A stretch of DNA of 64,000 nt from Siphonobacter sp. SORGH_AS_0500 (GCF_002838835.1 NZ_NHPP01000003.1:186001-250000), one strand, 5' to 3'; counted from the stretch's first letter, positions 10,163 through 18,871 are shown. Notes: generated from the letters alone by a model not told the origin. A program made the numbers and translations.

Positions 10163-11458
10163 ATGAAAGTGCTAACCCCGTTCATACTTGCCATTGGCCT
10201 TATTTTTCTGGTTAATCAGCTCATTGCTCAGGTAATCGAAACGCGTCGCCAGAGCGGTACGATTTCGTATGAAGATTTTATCTACGATGAATCCATTAAA
10301 ACGCCGCTGGTGTACCCTACGGGTGGCGTAAGTAGTAATGATATTTTACAACCGCCCGTGCTGGACCTGAATCAGGGTGGAACGATGCGGCTGGAATTCG
10401 ACTGGCTCGGCAAGGAGCAGCCTCAATTCCGGGCTAAAATTCTGCATTGTAATGCCGACTGGAAGCCGTCCGCTCTGAACGACGTAGAGTTTTTGCCGGA
10501 TTTCAATGAATTCCCGATTTATGACGTCAAAATTGCTCAGGGAACCAAGGTGGGCTATGCTCATTACTGGCTGGAGTTACCGAGGGTGAAAGTCAGTGGT
10601 AACTTCGTAGTAGTGGTTTACAAAGGCCATCGGGAGTCGGATGTTGTATTTACGCGTCGGTTTATGGCCTTTAACCAGCAAATCATAGCGGCTGGGAGAA
10701 TTAGTTTTGCTCAGGATATTCCCCTCCGCAATAGTCATCAGCAACTCGATTTTTCCGTGAAATATGGGAATTACCCGGTCCTCAACCCCAAGCAGGATTT
10801 ATACGTAGTGTTGCGGCAGAATTATCGCTGGGACCGCACCATCGCTGGTTTGAAGCCTTATATGGTGCAGGAATTTGACCGGATGCTGGAATATCGGTTT
10901 TTTAACAATGAAAATGTCTTTCCGGGAAGTAACGAGTTTCGGGTTTTTGATATTCGCAGCCGCCAGATCAAAGGCATCGGCGTAGCCAAGCTGGATTTTA
11001 CGCCTAATTACAATGCTGTTTATTTGTTCCCGGACGATTTGCAGGCGGGTAAAAGTTACCTGCAACAAAACGACCTGGACGGGCAATTCGCCATTTCCAC
11101 CCGTGATGATTTCGGCGATCCGGATTATTTCCCGGTAACCTTTACGCTGCGTTCCGAACCCTGGGAGGGTGGGAAAACACCTTATGTGGTGGGTGGTTTT
11201 AATTTCTTTGAGTTAAGGAAAGAAAATCAGATGCACTATGAGCAGGCCGCCGCAGGGTATCAGGCCACCATTCTGTGCAAACAGGGCGTGTATAACTACA
11301 TGTACGCTTTGCCCAGTGCAGATGGTAAAAAGGCGGATGAACAGCCCATTGAAGGCTCGTATTCCGTAACTCAAAATACGTACGAAATCTTTATCTATCA
11401 TCGGGCTCCCGGTAGTCGGGCCGATCAACTGGTAGGCTATCAGGTGATTCATAATTAA
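10163..11458 (+). CDS. Type IX secretion system plug protein (DUF5103 family)
   Basis: This 431-residue exported protein has a signal peptide (MKVLTPFILAIGLIFLVNQLIAQ) followed by an all-beta architecture. Family hallmarks I recognise are the N-terminal 'YEDFIYDESIKTPLVYP', 'FRAKILHCNADWKPSALNDVEFL' and the C-terminal 'GGFNFFELRKENQMHYEQAAAGYQATILCKQGVYNYMY'. In Flavobacterium johnsoniae the Plug protein closes the periplasmic side of the SprA translocon until substrate arrives. The gene therefore implies a working T9SS elsewhere in the genome, and this window also encodes a predicted T9SS cargo at 58598-60778. The start was moved from an upstream alternative to ATG 10163 because the signal peptide begins there. 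Confidence 0.85.
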   Translation: MKVLTPFILAIGLIFLVNQLIAQVIETRRQSGTISYEDFIYDESIKTPLVYPTGGVSSNDILQPPVLDLNQGGTMRLEFDWLGKEQPQFRAKILHCNADWKPSALNDVEFLPDFNEFPIYDVKIAQGTKVGYAHYWLELPRVKVSGNFVVVVYKGHRESDVVFTRRFMAFNQQIIAAGRISFAQDIPLRNSHQQLDFSVKYGNYPVLNPKQDLYVVLRQNYRWDRTIAGLKPYMVQEFDRMLEYRFFNNENVFPGSNEFRVFDIRSRQIKGIGVAKLDFTPNYNAVYLFPDDLQAGKSYLQQNDLDGQFAISTRDDFGDPDYFPVTFTLRSEPWEGGKTPYVVGGFNFFELRKENQMHYEQAAAGYQATILCKQGVYNYMYALPSADGKKADEQPIEGSYSVTQNTYEIFIYHRAPGSRADQLVGYQVIHN

Positions 11459-11481
11459 ATGGAGTGATCTCTTCCGACACT

Positions 11482-11519
11482 ACGAAAAAGAGCGACCTGA
11501 TCGGGTCGCTCTTTTTCGT
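11482..11519. terminator. Bidirectional terminator between T9SS plug gene and ychF
   Basis: A perfect 16-bp stem (11482-11497 with 11504-11519) carries A5 and T5 flanks and lies between two convergent genes. Confidence 0.85.
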
Positions 11520-11544
11520 TATGAACTTAACTTAGAGAGGCTGC

Positions 11545-12648
11545 TTATACGTTGAAACGGAAGTGCATGATGTCACCATCCTGAACCACGTATTCTTTGC
11601 CTTCAACCGCCATTTTGCCCGCTTCTTTGATGGCAGGCTCCGTTTTATACTGATTGTAATCGCTCAGTTTGATTACCTCAGCCCGGATGAAACCACGCTC
11701 GAAGTCCGAGTGAATAACCCCGGCAGCCTGAGGAGCTTTCCAGCCCCGTTGGATGGTCCAGGCCCGTACTTCTTTTACGCCAGCGGTGAAGTAAGTAATC
11801 AGGTTCAATAAGCTGTAAGAAGCCTTGATTAACTGACTCAGACCAGACTCCTGCAAACCGTATTCTTCCAGAAACATCTGGCGTTCTTCCAGATCTTCAA
11901 TTTCGGCAATTTGGGCTTCAATGGCCGCACAGATCACGATAACCTCTGCTTTTTCTTCGGCAACGGCGGCTTTCAGTTGTTCCACAAATTCGTTGGAACC
12001 TTCCGTCAGGCTCGTTTCATCGACGTTGGCAACGTAGATAACGGGCTTAATCGTTAATAAGTGCAGATCTGCAACGGCACCTTTCTCTTCTTCTGAAACT
12101 TCAACCGTACGAGCTGATTTACCCTGCTCCAGCGTTTTCTTGAAACGGTATAATACCTCAACTTCCGCTTTGGCTTTGGCATCACCACCCGTGCGAGCGG
12201 CTTTCTCAATGCGTTGCAGCTTCCGATCTACGGCTTCCAAATCTTTCAGTTGAAGCTCATAATCGATGATTTCTTTATCAGAAATGGGGTTAACCCGGCC
12301 TTCTACGTGAACGATGTTATCATCTTCAAAGCAACGAACCACGTGAATGATGGCATCAACTTCCCGAATGTTCGCTAGGAATTTATTACCCAGACCTGCA
12401 CCCTGACTAGCTCCTTTAACCAGCCCGGCAATGTCCACAAACTCAATGATCGTTGGGATTACTTTCTGGGGATTAACCAGTTTTTCCAGATCTTTCAAAC
12501 GTTCGTCGGGCACTTCTACCACCCCAACGTTAGGTTCAATCGTACAGAAAGGATAATTAGCCGCTTCGGCTTTGGCACTTGATATAGCACTAAATAACGT
12601 TGACTTTCCGACGTTCGGCAAGCCCACGATTCCACATTGCAAACCCAT
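11545..12648 (-). CDS. ychF: Ribosome-binding ATPase YchF
   Basis: This 367-residue Obg-family P-loop protein has G1 'GLPNVGKST' near the N-terminus, 'VEVPDERL' and the G3 region 'EFVDIAGLVKGASQGAGLGNKFL'. The YchF-specific 'NVDE' replaces the usual NKxD, explaining the family's preference for ATP over GTP. The C-terminal TGS domain is seen in 'KAPQAAGVIHSDFERGFIRAEVI'. YchF/OLA1 proteins associate with ribosomes and influence stress responses and translation initiation. The length is typical. A -7 box lies 98 bp upstream, and the bidirectional terminator at 11482-11519 ends the transcript. Confidence 0.97.
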   Translation of the reverse strand: MGLQCGIVGLPNVGKSTLFSAISSAKAEAANYPFCTIEPNVGVVEVPDERLKDLEKLVNPQKVIPTIIEFVDIAGLVKGASQGAGLGNKFLANIREVDAIIHVVRCFEDDNIVHVEGRVNPISDKEIIDYELQLKDLEAVDRKLQRIEKAARTGGDAKAKAEVEVLYRFKKTLEQGKSARTVEVSEEEKGAVADLHLLTIKPVIYVANVDETSLTEGSNEFVEQLKAAVAEEKAEVIVICAAIEAQIAEIEDLEERQMFLEEYGLQESGLSQLIKASYSLLNLITYFTAGVKEVRAWTIQRGWKAPQAAGVIHSDFERGFIRAEVIKLSDYNQYKTEPAIKEAGKMAVEGKEYVVQDGDIMHFRFNV

Positions 12649-12745
12649 GGTTGGCGAAAGATATTGATTTAAAAATCAGTGATAATCAGTTCGACTGACT
12701 CGATTGAAAACAAAACTAGTTTGAATAGCGTACGAATCAGAACCG

Positions 12746-12753
12746 CAAAGGTA
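12746..12753 (-). promoter_or_regulatory. Predicted -7 promoter element of ychF
   Basis: CAAAGGTA on the plus strand is TACCTTTG on the minus strand, a full match to TAnnTTTG, 98 bp before the ychF start. The same octamer occurs before rlpA at 13550. Confidence 0.5.
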
Positions 12754-12767
12754 CAACTATAAACCAA

Positions 12768-12800
12768 CAAAAAAGCCTTCGCCACGGCAAAGGCTTTCTC
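12768..12800 (-). terminator. Terminator of the PUR-domain gene
   Basis: On the minus strand a 12-bp stem (12797-12786 with 12782-12771, one wobble pair) is followed by six T. It lies 66 bp after the stop of the gene at 12864. Confidence 0.7.
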
Positions 12801-12863
12801 AAGATCTTCACAATCAGATAAAACTGTTAGGGGTATCAGTTAATCATAAGGGAACGATTGTGG

Positions 12864-13184
12864 TTAATCCCATTTCAGATCGCTACGATATTCATCATCT
12901 TCTTCACGAGCAGCGAATTGAGAGAAATCGAATTCAGGCATCAGTTCCGTCTTCACATGGTCCACGGCATTTTTGAGAGCATCAACAAACTTGTCAAAAT
13001 CTTCCTTGTACAGGAACATCTTGTGTTTCTCGTAAGCAAAACCATCTCCCTGAGGGTAACGACGACTTTCAGTAATAGTAATGTAGTAATCGTTGGCACG
13101 GGTGGATTTCACGTCGAAGAAGTAAGTCCGCTTGCCAGCCTTTACACGTTTCGAGTAGAGTTCTTCTCGTTCTTTTTCAGCCAC
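12864..13184 (-). CDS. PUR-domain nucleic-acid-binding protein (DUF3276)
   Basis: This is a small 106-residue protein. Its basic N-terminal strand region 'YSKRVKAGKRTYFFDVKSTR' leads into 'YYITITESRRYPQGDGFAYEKHKMFLYKEDFDKFVDAL', the beta-beta-beta-beta-alpha PUR repeat found in Bacteroidota and spirochaetes (Borrelia BpuR). The C-terminus is acidic. PUR proteins bind single-stranded nucleic acid and, in Borrelia, act on RNA. A single repeat implies it works as a dimer. It is transcribed alone, with its own terminator. The function in this organism is not known. Confidence 0.9.
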   Translation of the reverse strand: MAEKEREELYSKRVKAGKRTYFFDVKSTRANDYYITITESRRYPQGDGFAYEKHKMFLYKEDFDKFVDALKNAVDHVKTELMPEFDFSQFAAREEDDEYRSDLKWD

Positions 13185-13549
13185 AATTTTGGAAGTTTAT
13201 GGTTTGATCGCTCGTAAAAATAGAAAGAAAGCCTTTGGACGCAAAAAAAACGTAGAAAATAAGGGACTGTTTTCTAAAAACGATAGAATATGTAAGTATG
13301 AGTATTAAAATGAAAAGGACAGCTTGAGTAAAATATGTATCTAACGAATAAATTTAAAACCTTTTTCTTATTCAAAAGTTAATTTTAGTGCACAGGCATT
13401 GAACAGAAGAATTATTGGCTAAATCCTTCACGCCCAATATACTATTAAAGCAAGCAAATGTCAATCGTCAACCTCTTAGAAACGTATAACTTTTTGAACA
13501 ATCTTTTGTGTAAAAATGAGAAAATTATTTCCGTTTTAAAAATAGGTGT
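13185..13549. other. AT-rich intergenic region between divergent PUR and rlpA genes
   Basis: No convincing gene is seen. The short frame starting near 13458 overlaps the predicted rlpA promoter and leader and has no recognisable features. Confidence 0.5.
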
Positions 13550-13581
13550 TACCTTTGTGCATGAACTCTACTCAGTTCATG
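13550..13581 (+). promoter_or_regulatory. Predicted -7 box and 5' leader hairpin of rlpA
   Basis: TACCTTTG (13550-13557) is a full match to the Bacteroidota -7 consensus. It is directly followed by a perfect 8-bp stem (13560-13567 with 13574-13581, 6-nt loop) that would sit at the extreme 5' end of a leader of about 95 nt. Confidence 0.5.
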
Positions 13582-13654
13582 GCAATTCGCCCAAAGTGCT
13601 CCCGCCGCTGCTGAAGCATAACGTTAGTTCTTTGAACCACAAAACGAACTGCCT

Positions 13655-14155
13655 ATGAATAGCTGGACACGTAGAGCAGTAACAGCATTGTTACTGAACC
13701 TAAGTATTTTACCCTGTATTGCTCAGGCTCATTATTCGGTATATTACACTAAATATCCCCCAGTAAAAAAACCGCTGGGAAAAGAATATAAAGGGCGAGC
13801 TACTTACTACGGCAAACAATACTTTGGTAGAGTCACTGCCAGTGGAGAACGATTAAAAAATGGTACCTGTGCTCATAAGACACTACCATACGGCTCCATG
13901 ATCGAAGTGACAAATCTCAAAAATGGCCGCAAAACCATTGTCAGAGTAATTGACCGTGGGCCATTTGGAAAGAATCGCGATATTGATCTTTCCTATGATG
14001 CCGCCCGAAAATTGGGCATGACCCAAGATGGCATCGTTAAAGTAAACCTTAGGGTCGTTGGTACAAACGGAGTAGTTTTATTACGACCCAAACACTATCT
14101 TCTCGAAGATAACTCCACGATTACCGCCAGAGCGGACATGGCAGCACGAGAGTAG
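13655..14155 (+). CDS. RlpA-like septal ring lytic transglycosylase family protein
   Basis: This 166-residue protein has a signal peptide (to about 'CIAQA') and a double-psi beta-barrel RlpA domain: 'GRATYYGKQYFGRVTASGERL', 'AHKTLPYGSMIEVTNLKNGR' and 'VRVIDRGPFGKNRDIDLSYDAARKLGM'. The invariant DRGPF motif is present. RlpA proteins cleave denuded peptidoglycan glycan strands in some species, although catalytic activity varies. There is no SPOR domain, so septal targeting by that route is absent. A second paralogue lies at 48746-49219. It probably forms a single-gene unit, with a leader hairpin upstream and terminator-like hairpins downstream. Confidence 0.88.
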   Translation: MNSWTRRAVTALLLNLSILPCIAQAHYSVYYTKYPPVKKPLGKEYKGRATYYGKQYFGRVTASGERLKNGTCAHKTLPYGSMIEVTNLKNGRKTIVRVIDRGPFGKNRDIDLSYDAARKLGMTQDGIVKVNLRVVGTNGVVLLRPKHYLLEDNSTITARADMAARE

Positions 14156-14216
14156 ATTAATTACAAGGGAGGTACAGAAAGTGTACCAATTTAATGTTTC
14201 AGCGGCAGCTTTTTTT

Positions 14217-14293
14217 AACCGCAATTTTCGTTAGTGAATAGAGATAAAAGGTTCAGTCTCTTGAAACTTCCCGAAAATTGCGGTTTCTTTTTG
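14217..14293 (+). terminator. Long-loop inverted repeat, probable rlpA terminator
   Basis: A perfect 14-bp inverted repeat (14217-14230 with 14272-14285) encloses a 41-nt loop and is followed by a T-rich run. A smaller 6-bp hairpin at 14171-14187 precedes it. The long loop is unusual for a terminator, so confidence is moderate. Confidence 0.5.
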
Positions 14294-14393
14294 ACCTTTC
14301 CGAAAGAATTTTCCTGCCTTGTCTCAAAACTTTCCCGCGTTTTTCCGTTATTAAATATTGGAAATGCATTCGTTTTCACTCTAAACCCACCGC

Positions 14394-15299
14394 ATGGCTC
14401 TGGACCTGACAAAAGCTCGCGAATACGGTAATATCGAATTTCTGGCCCGACAAATGGTTGAAGGGTTTATCACTGGTTTGCATAAATCTCCTTTCCACGG
14501 TTTTTCAGTGGAGTTCGCCGAGCACCGCCTGTACAATACCGGCGAGAGCACGCGTCACGTGGACTGGAAAGTGTTTGGGAAGACGGATCGACTCTATACG
14601 AAACGCTACGAAGAAGAGACGAACCTGCGTTGTCATTTACTGATTGATACGTCGTCTTCAATGTATTACCCAGAGCCTTCGCATGGGAAAATTACCTTCA
14701 GTATTCTGGCAGCGGCGGCTTTATCTTACTTACTACAAAAGCAACGCGACGCGGTATCACTGACGACTTTCTCAGATGCCGTAGAATTACAGTTGCCCAC
14801 CCGATCTACCGCTTCGCACATTCATAAGATTTTTGTGAGTCTGCAACAGCTACTACAGCAGCCGAAACCGAACCGAAAATCGGCTGTTGCGGAAGTGATT
14901 CACCAGATTGCCGAACAGGTACATCGTCGTTCGCTGGTTATTATTTTCAGCGATATGTTCGATGATATTGAAAACGCAGATAAAATCTTCGCGGCGTTAC
15001 AACACCTCAAGCATAACCGCCACGAGGTGCTTCTCTTCCACGTAACCGATCGGAAAACGGAGGAGGAATTTGATTTTGAGGAGCGTCCGTATGAGTTTAT
15101 TGATTTGGAAAGTGGCGAGAAAGTTCGGGTGCAGCCCGGACAGGTGAAAGACTATTACCGGACGGCCATTCAGAAATTTTATTACGAACTGCGGATGAAA
15201 TGTAACCAGTATAAAATCGACTTCATCGAAGCAGATATTTCGCAGGGTTTTGACCCCATTCTTTCGTCTTATTTAGTAAAGCGGTCAAAAATGCGTTAA
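14394..15299 (+). CDS. DUF58 domain-containing protein (MoxR-associated, vWA-like)
   Basis: This 301-residue protein carries the DUF58 core 'GESTRHVDWKVFGKTDRLYTKRYEEETNLRCHLLIDTSSSM' in its first 90 residues. The end of that stretch, DTSSS, is the metal-binding MIDAS motif of a von Willebrand A fold; the distal 'IFSDMFDD' is also consistent with vWA. Members of this class usually sit beside a MoxR AAA ATPase and act with it in assembly or maturation of complexes, including the Bacteroides Bat genes. No MoxR gene lies adjacent here, which makes the partner unclear. There are no transmembrane segments. Confidence 0.88.
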   Translation: MALDLTKAREYGNIEFLARQMVEGFITGLHKSPFHGFSVEFAEHRLYNTGESTRHVDWKVFGKTDRLYTKRYEEETNLRCHLLIDTSSSMYYPEPSHGKITFSILAAAALSYLLQKQRDAVSLTTFSDAVELQLPTRSTASHIHKIFVSLQQLLQQPKPNRKSAVAEVIHQIAEQVHRRSLVIIFSDMFDDIENADKIFAALQHLKHNRHEVLLFHVTDRKTEEEFDFEERPYEFIDLESGEKVRVQPGQVKDYYRTAIQKFYYELRMKCNQYKIDFIEADISQGFDPILSSYLVKRSKMR

Positions 15300-15344
15300 C
15301 CGCGTGTGTGATACACCGCTCCTGATTCGTAATTCGTCTGAACC

Positions 15345-16184
15345 ATGATTAAAAAATTAGTACCCCTTTTCCTGCTGGCGTCCCTGTCGAGTTACGCTCA
15401 AAAGCCTTCTTCTCCGCAGAAACCAGGCATGGTATCGTATACCTATCGGCACAGTTTTGCAAAAGACGTTGCCGCTACGCTGGATACGATCAAGGCTTTT
15501 GGCATTACAGACATGGAATTCTCGAACCTCTTTGGTCGTAAGGCTCAAGATATCCGCCAGTTACTGGATGAACGAAAAATGCAATGCTCTTCCTTTGGGG
15601 TGAGCTACGACGATTTTCTGAACAAAACCGATGAAGTAGCCCAGAATGCGAAAGCTCTGGGAGCTAAATACGTGCGGGTAGCCTGGATTCCTCATAATGG
15701 TCCCTTTACGCTGGCAATGGCGGAAGAAACCGTTGCGAATTTTAATCGGGTAGGGAAGTTGTTGAAAGAAAACCACGGCCTGACCTTCTGTTACCACAAT
15801 CACGGCTTTGAATTTGAACCTTACGAAAACGGTACACTCTTCGATTACATCGTTCAGAAAACGGACCCCAAGTACGTAAGTTTCGAGATGGATATTCTCT
15901 GGACGTTTTTTCCCGGACATGATCCTGTGGCTATTCTGGAAAAATACGGCAAACGTTTCAAGCTTATGCACCTGAAAGATTTGAAAAAGGGAGTAAAGGG
16001 TAACTTATCCGGTGGAACGCCCGTGGAAAATGATGTGGCCTTAGGAACGGGCCAATTGAATTTACCCGCCATTATGAAAGCAGCCAAGAAATCATCGGCC
16101 ATTGAACATTATTACATCGAAGACGAAAGTCCGAATGTAAATAAGCAGGTGCCTCAGACTATCGCTTACTTAAAGAAACTATAA
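15345..16184 (+). CDS. Secreted sugar phosphate isomerase/epimerase-like TIM-barrel protein
   Basis: This 279-residue protein combines a signal peptide (MIKKLVPLFLLASLSSYAQ) with an AP-endonuclease-2/xylose-isomerase-type TIM barrel. Visible elements are 'TYRHSFAKDVAATLDTIKAFGITDMEFS' (first strand-helix), 'YVRVAWIP', the metal-site 'FCYHNHGFEFEP', 'FEMDILWTFFPGHDP' and 'MHLKDL', then the C-terminal 'HYYIEDESP'. The metal-binding His and Glu/Asp residues appear intact. Related cytoplasmic enzymes act on ketoses or inosose. The signal peptide places this one in the periplasm or at the surface, as is common for such proteins in Cytophagales. The substrate is unknown. Confidence 0.85.
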   Translation: MIKKLVPLFLLASLSSYAQKPSSPQKPGMVSYTYRHSFAKDVAATLDTIKAFGITDMEFSNLFGRKAQDIRQLLDERKMQCSSFGVSYDDFLNKTDEVAQNAKALGAKYVRVAWIPHNGPFTLAMAEETVANFNRVGKLLKENHGLTFCYHNHGFEFEPYENGTLFDYIVQKTDPKYVSFEMDILWTFFPGHDPVAILEKYGKRFKLMHLKDLKKGVKGNLSGGTPVENDVALGTGQLNLPAIMKAAKKSSAIEHYYIEDESPNVNKQVPQTIAYLKKL

Positions 16185-16200
16185 GCGGAGCACGAAAATG

Positions 16201-16237
16201 AGAAAAGGCTGGCCGATTTTTCGGCCAGCCTTTTCTT
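16201..16237. terminator. Bidirectional terminator between isomerase-like and thioredoxin-like genes
   Basis: A perfect 16-bp stem (16201-16216 with 16221-16236) with A/T flanks lies between convergent genes. Confidence 0.85.
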
Positions 16238-16520
16238 GTCTGTCTAAAAATGACATTTAAAATCATAACTAATCTCCGATGCAAGAATCCATCTCGTTCC
16301 TGCGATAAGGAAGGTAGGATGCAAAAGCTTTTCAAGTTAGTCAAGCTCTTTGTTTCGTACTATATTTCTTTGCTTCAGACGGCCAGAGGCCTACTACTAA
16401 TGGGTCACTCGGCAGAGCCGAGCGACTGCGGTGAGTATAAATCTTAAACAACCTTTATAATACGAAAGAAAAAATATAAACAACTAACAACCGCAGCGGC
16501 GGCCGCTAATAACGAACAAC
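16238..16520. other. Intergenic region holding one dispersed-repeat copy
   Basis: No convincing gene is present. The only structure seen is the repeat copy at 16381-16434 and a GC-rich patch near 16490-16508. Confidence 0.5.
16381..16434. repeat. Dispersed repeat, copy A (least degenerate core)
   Basis: This copy contains GTCACTCGGCAGAGCCGAG at 16404-16422, which includes a perfect 6-bp stem with a 3-nt loop (16408-16422). It is preceded by GGCCAGAGG. Related, more degenerate copies occur at 57638, 57951 and 61469, all in intergenic DNA. Confidence 0.55.
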
Positions 16521-17951
16521 CTACTTCTTACCCGGCTGGCTAAGCAAAAACTCAAAGTATTTATCCAGTTCATCGACGGGGAAACGACGGGCTAAGATCT
16601 TCTTGTCTTTATCCAGCACGTAAATGGTTGGCGTAGCCTGGGCGTCGAATGTATTAAGATAATCTGTGTAATGAACGGTTTTGCCCTGAGCGTCTTTATG
16701 AACGTCGATTACGTTAATAAAATCCTGAGTTTTAAACTCGTGAATGAACTTCTTCCATTCATTCACATCGCGACGTAAATCTGTAGCGTAAATTTTTACA
16801 CCTTTGCTTTTATACTTCTCATAAAACTTTTTCAGATTCGGCGTTGATTCCCGGCAGTGACTACAATCGTCTGCGTAAATCACCAGAACCGTATAATTTG
16901 CTTTTACGTCATACAGATTCAGGGGCTTACCCAGGGTGTCGGTTTGATACATGTTCGGGATTTTGTTACCAGTCAGCAAAGGTTTAAGAATCTTGATTCG
17001 ATTTTTAAAATTACTTACCGTGCTGGAGTCCCAAAGTACTGGTTCACCGACGTAATACTTCTCGCCCATGTGCACGAAAAGAGCTTCGGTGCCTAACACC
17101 CGTGATTGCTCGTACTTGCTGGTAATGCGATACGCCACATAACGACGCATTTCGTTCCCCTTCGCCCGTGACATTAAGAAATCGGCCTCTTTAATGAGTG
17201 AATCGGGAAGCTGATGCACGAGGTTATCAAAGTAATAATCTAGTTTTTGCTGGAGGAATGGTGTGCGTAACAAACGTTCATCGGTTAAATCAACCCCGTC
17301 GAAGTAATGTTTTTTATAATAACGATAGGCAAAAGTAGAGTCAGTTTTCCCGTTAGGTAACTTGGGAGCGGTAGGGACTTCAGGTTCTCCGGCGGCTTTG
17401 AATAACTGAGCAGTAAACGAACCCGCATGTTCACGGATGAATTTTTTACGATAATCCAGTAATTCTTTTTGAATAGCCTTTACCTGCTCGGCCGCCTTCG
17501 GGTCGGTCTGAGCCTGGGGGCGTAACTGTTGCAGGGCTGCCATTCGGGCTTTCATCTGGTTATTCATCTCGTAGAAAAGCGTGTTTTCCATCGAGCCCGT
17601 TACCTTCATGTTCTTGGGCGGATTTCCTTCGGCCACACTTTCCTTATCGGTGAACAACTCAAATTGCTGATCGGCGTCAACAATGACATCAAACAGCCGC
17701 CACTGACTGATGGAAATCACGTAGAGGCCTTCGGGTAATTTTTTGGTTCCGGTGAATGTAATAGTTCCCTCAGCATCGGCTTTGGCCGTATCCTGAACGA
17801 AAAACTGCCCGTTCCCCAGGCCTGTGTAATAGGCCAGATAACAGGTGCTGTCCTGTAACCCTTTGATGTGTGCGGTAATCTTGTAGCCTGACTGGGCCGA
17901 GAGCGTATAACTGAAGAAAGTCAGCAGGATGAGGGAGAAAACGTAACGCAT
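16521..17951 (-). CDS. Thioredoxin-like protein with DUF4369 and DUF5106-type domains
   Basis: This 476-residue exported protein starts at ATG 17951 (MRYVFSLILLTFFSYTLSAQ, signal peptide). The next 100 residues ('YKITAHIKGLQDSTCYLAYY...FDVIVDADQQFEL') match the DUF4369 beta-domain. A helical middle region follows, and then a thioredoxin fold with the CxxC active site CSHC ('VIYADDCSHCRESTPNLKKF') and 'ATPTIYVLDKDKKIL', which contains the cis-proline. It is expected to be a TlpA/ResA-like periplasmic thiol-disulfide reductase, possibly for cytochrome or cell-surface protein maturation. No cytochrome-maturation gene is nearby, so the client is not known. Confidence 0.88.
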   Translation of the reverse strand: MRYVFSLILLTFFSYTLSAQSGYKITAHIKGLQDSTCYLAYYTGLGNGQFFVQDTAKADAEGTITFTGTKKLPEGLYVISISQWRLFDVIVDADQQFELFTDKESVAEGNPPKNMKVTGSMENTLFYEMNNQMKARMAALQQLRPQAQTDPKAAEQVKAIQKELLDYRKKFIREHAGSFTAQLFKAAGEPEVPTAPKLPNGKTDSTFAYRYYKKHYFDGVDLTDERLLRTPFLQQKLDYYFDNLVHQLPDSLIKEADFLMSRAKGNEMRRYVAYRITSKYEQSRVLGTEALFVHMGEKYYVGEPVLWDSSTVSNFKNRIKILKPLLTGNKIPNMYQTDTLGKPLNLYDVKANYTVLVIYADDCSHCRESTPNLKKFYEKYKSKGVKIYATDLRRDVNEWKKFIHEFKTQDFINVIDVHKDAQGKTVHYTDYLNTFDAQATPTIYVLDKDKKILARRFPVDELDKYFEFLLSQPGKK

Positions 17952-18053
17952 AGAGTAAAAGAAATGGATAGCCAAAGGTAAGGGTTAATCGAATAAAGTT
18001 GCGGACCTTTGCTAAGGAAGCCCTTTTTCCTACAACGAAAACCTTCATAATCT

Positions 18054-18812
18054 ATGTTCTTTATACTCTCTAAAATTTTCTTTTACTTATTAATGCCCAT
18101 CAGCTTTCTGTTCTACGGACTGGTGATGGCTGTGTCAACTCAATCACCCCGACGCAGAAAACGGGCGGTGATTGCTACCCTGATTGGCTTGTATGTGATG
18201 AGTAATGGCTTTTTTGTAAATCAGGTTTTACGTATGTGGGAGTATGCTCCAAGAACGATGGGGCCTCAGGAAAAATACGATTTGGCGGTGGTACTAACGG
18301 GAGGCATTGCCGACAAGAAAGGTGACCAGATGTTTTTTGGAAATTCCGCCGATCGGATTCTTCAGCCTCTGTTTTTATACAAAGAAGGGAAGGTCAAAAA
18401 AATTCTCATTTCTGGTGGTTCGGGCTCAGTCTCCGCTCAGGCGGATTCGGCTTCGGAAGGTAGGGCTGCCGCGTACTTACTGGAAGTGGCAGGTGTGCCG
18501 AAAGCAGATATTATGCTAGAAGGAACCTCACGTAACACGCGAGAAAACGCCGTTAATACTGCGAAGTTATTACGGGGGACGAAGCAGAAAATCGTTTTAG
18601 TCACCTCTGCCTATCACATGCGGAGGGCCGTAGGCTGCTTCGAAAAAGTTAATCTCAAGATAAGCCCTTACCCAACGGATTTTTACGCAAGTGACAAGTT
18701 ATATACGCTGGATCAATTACTGATTCCGAAAGAGTATAACCTGTATTGCCTCTATCGGGTTGTGCACGAAATGCTGGGCTATGTCGTGTATTCGGTGTTG
18801 GGTTATGCGTAA
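18054..18812 (+). CDS. YdcF/ElyC/SanA family membrane protein (DUF218)
   Basis: This 252-residue protein has two N-terminal transmembrane segments (residues 3-27 and about 38-56) and a DUF218 domain: 'YDLAVVLTGG', 'NSADRILQPLFLYKEGKVKKILISGG', 'DIMLEGTSRNTRENAVNTAKLL' and 'VTSAYHMRRAVGCFEK'. E. coli relatives ElyC and SanA affect envelope integrity and undecaprenyl-phosphate metabolism; biochemistry is unresolved. It lies divergently from the thioredoxin-like gene (103 bp apart) and ends at a terminator shared with pfkA. Confidence 0.88.
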   Translation: MFFILSKIFFYLLMPISFLFYGLVMAVSTQSPRRRKRAVIATLIGLYVMSNGFFVNQVLRMWEYAPRTMGPQEKYDLAVVLTGGIADKKGDQMFFGNSADRILQPLFLYKEGKVKKILISGGSGSVSAQADSASEGRAAAYLLEVAGVPKADIMLEGTSRNTRENAVNTAKLLRGTKQKIVLVTSAYHMRRAVGCFEKVNLKISPYPTDFYASDKLYTLDQLLIPKEYNLYCLYRVVHEMLGYVVYSVLGYA

Positions 18813-18827
18813 TGCAGCTCCAAGAAA

Positions 18828-18871
18828 GATCAAAAAGAGCTGGTAGGAAACCCTGCCAGCTCTTTTTGATC
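18828..18871. terminator. Bidirectional terminator between YdcF-family gene and pfkA
   Basis: A stem of 16 bp extended inward (18828-18843 with 18856-18871) with A5/T5 flanks lies directly against the pfkA stop codon. Confidence 0.85.

Noticed and set aside
13560..13654. Cobalamin or other riboswitch upstream of rlpA
   Set aside because: A short GC-rich stretch (13590-13615) looked suggestive, but the conserved riboswitch core motifs are absent.
13458..13658. 66-residue open frame upstream of rlpA
   Set aside because: It overlaps a full -7 box and leader hairpin and has no recognisable protein features.
16250..16447. 65-residue open frame covering the dispersed repeat
   Set aside because: It is created by repeat DNA and has no protein-like composition.
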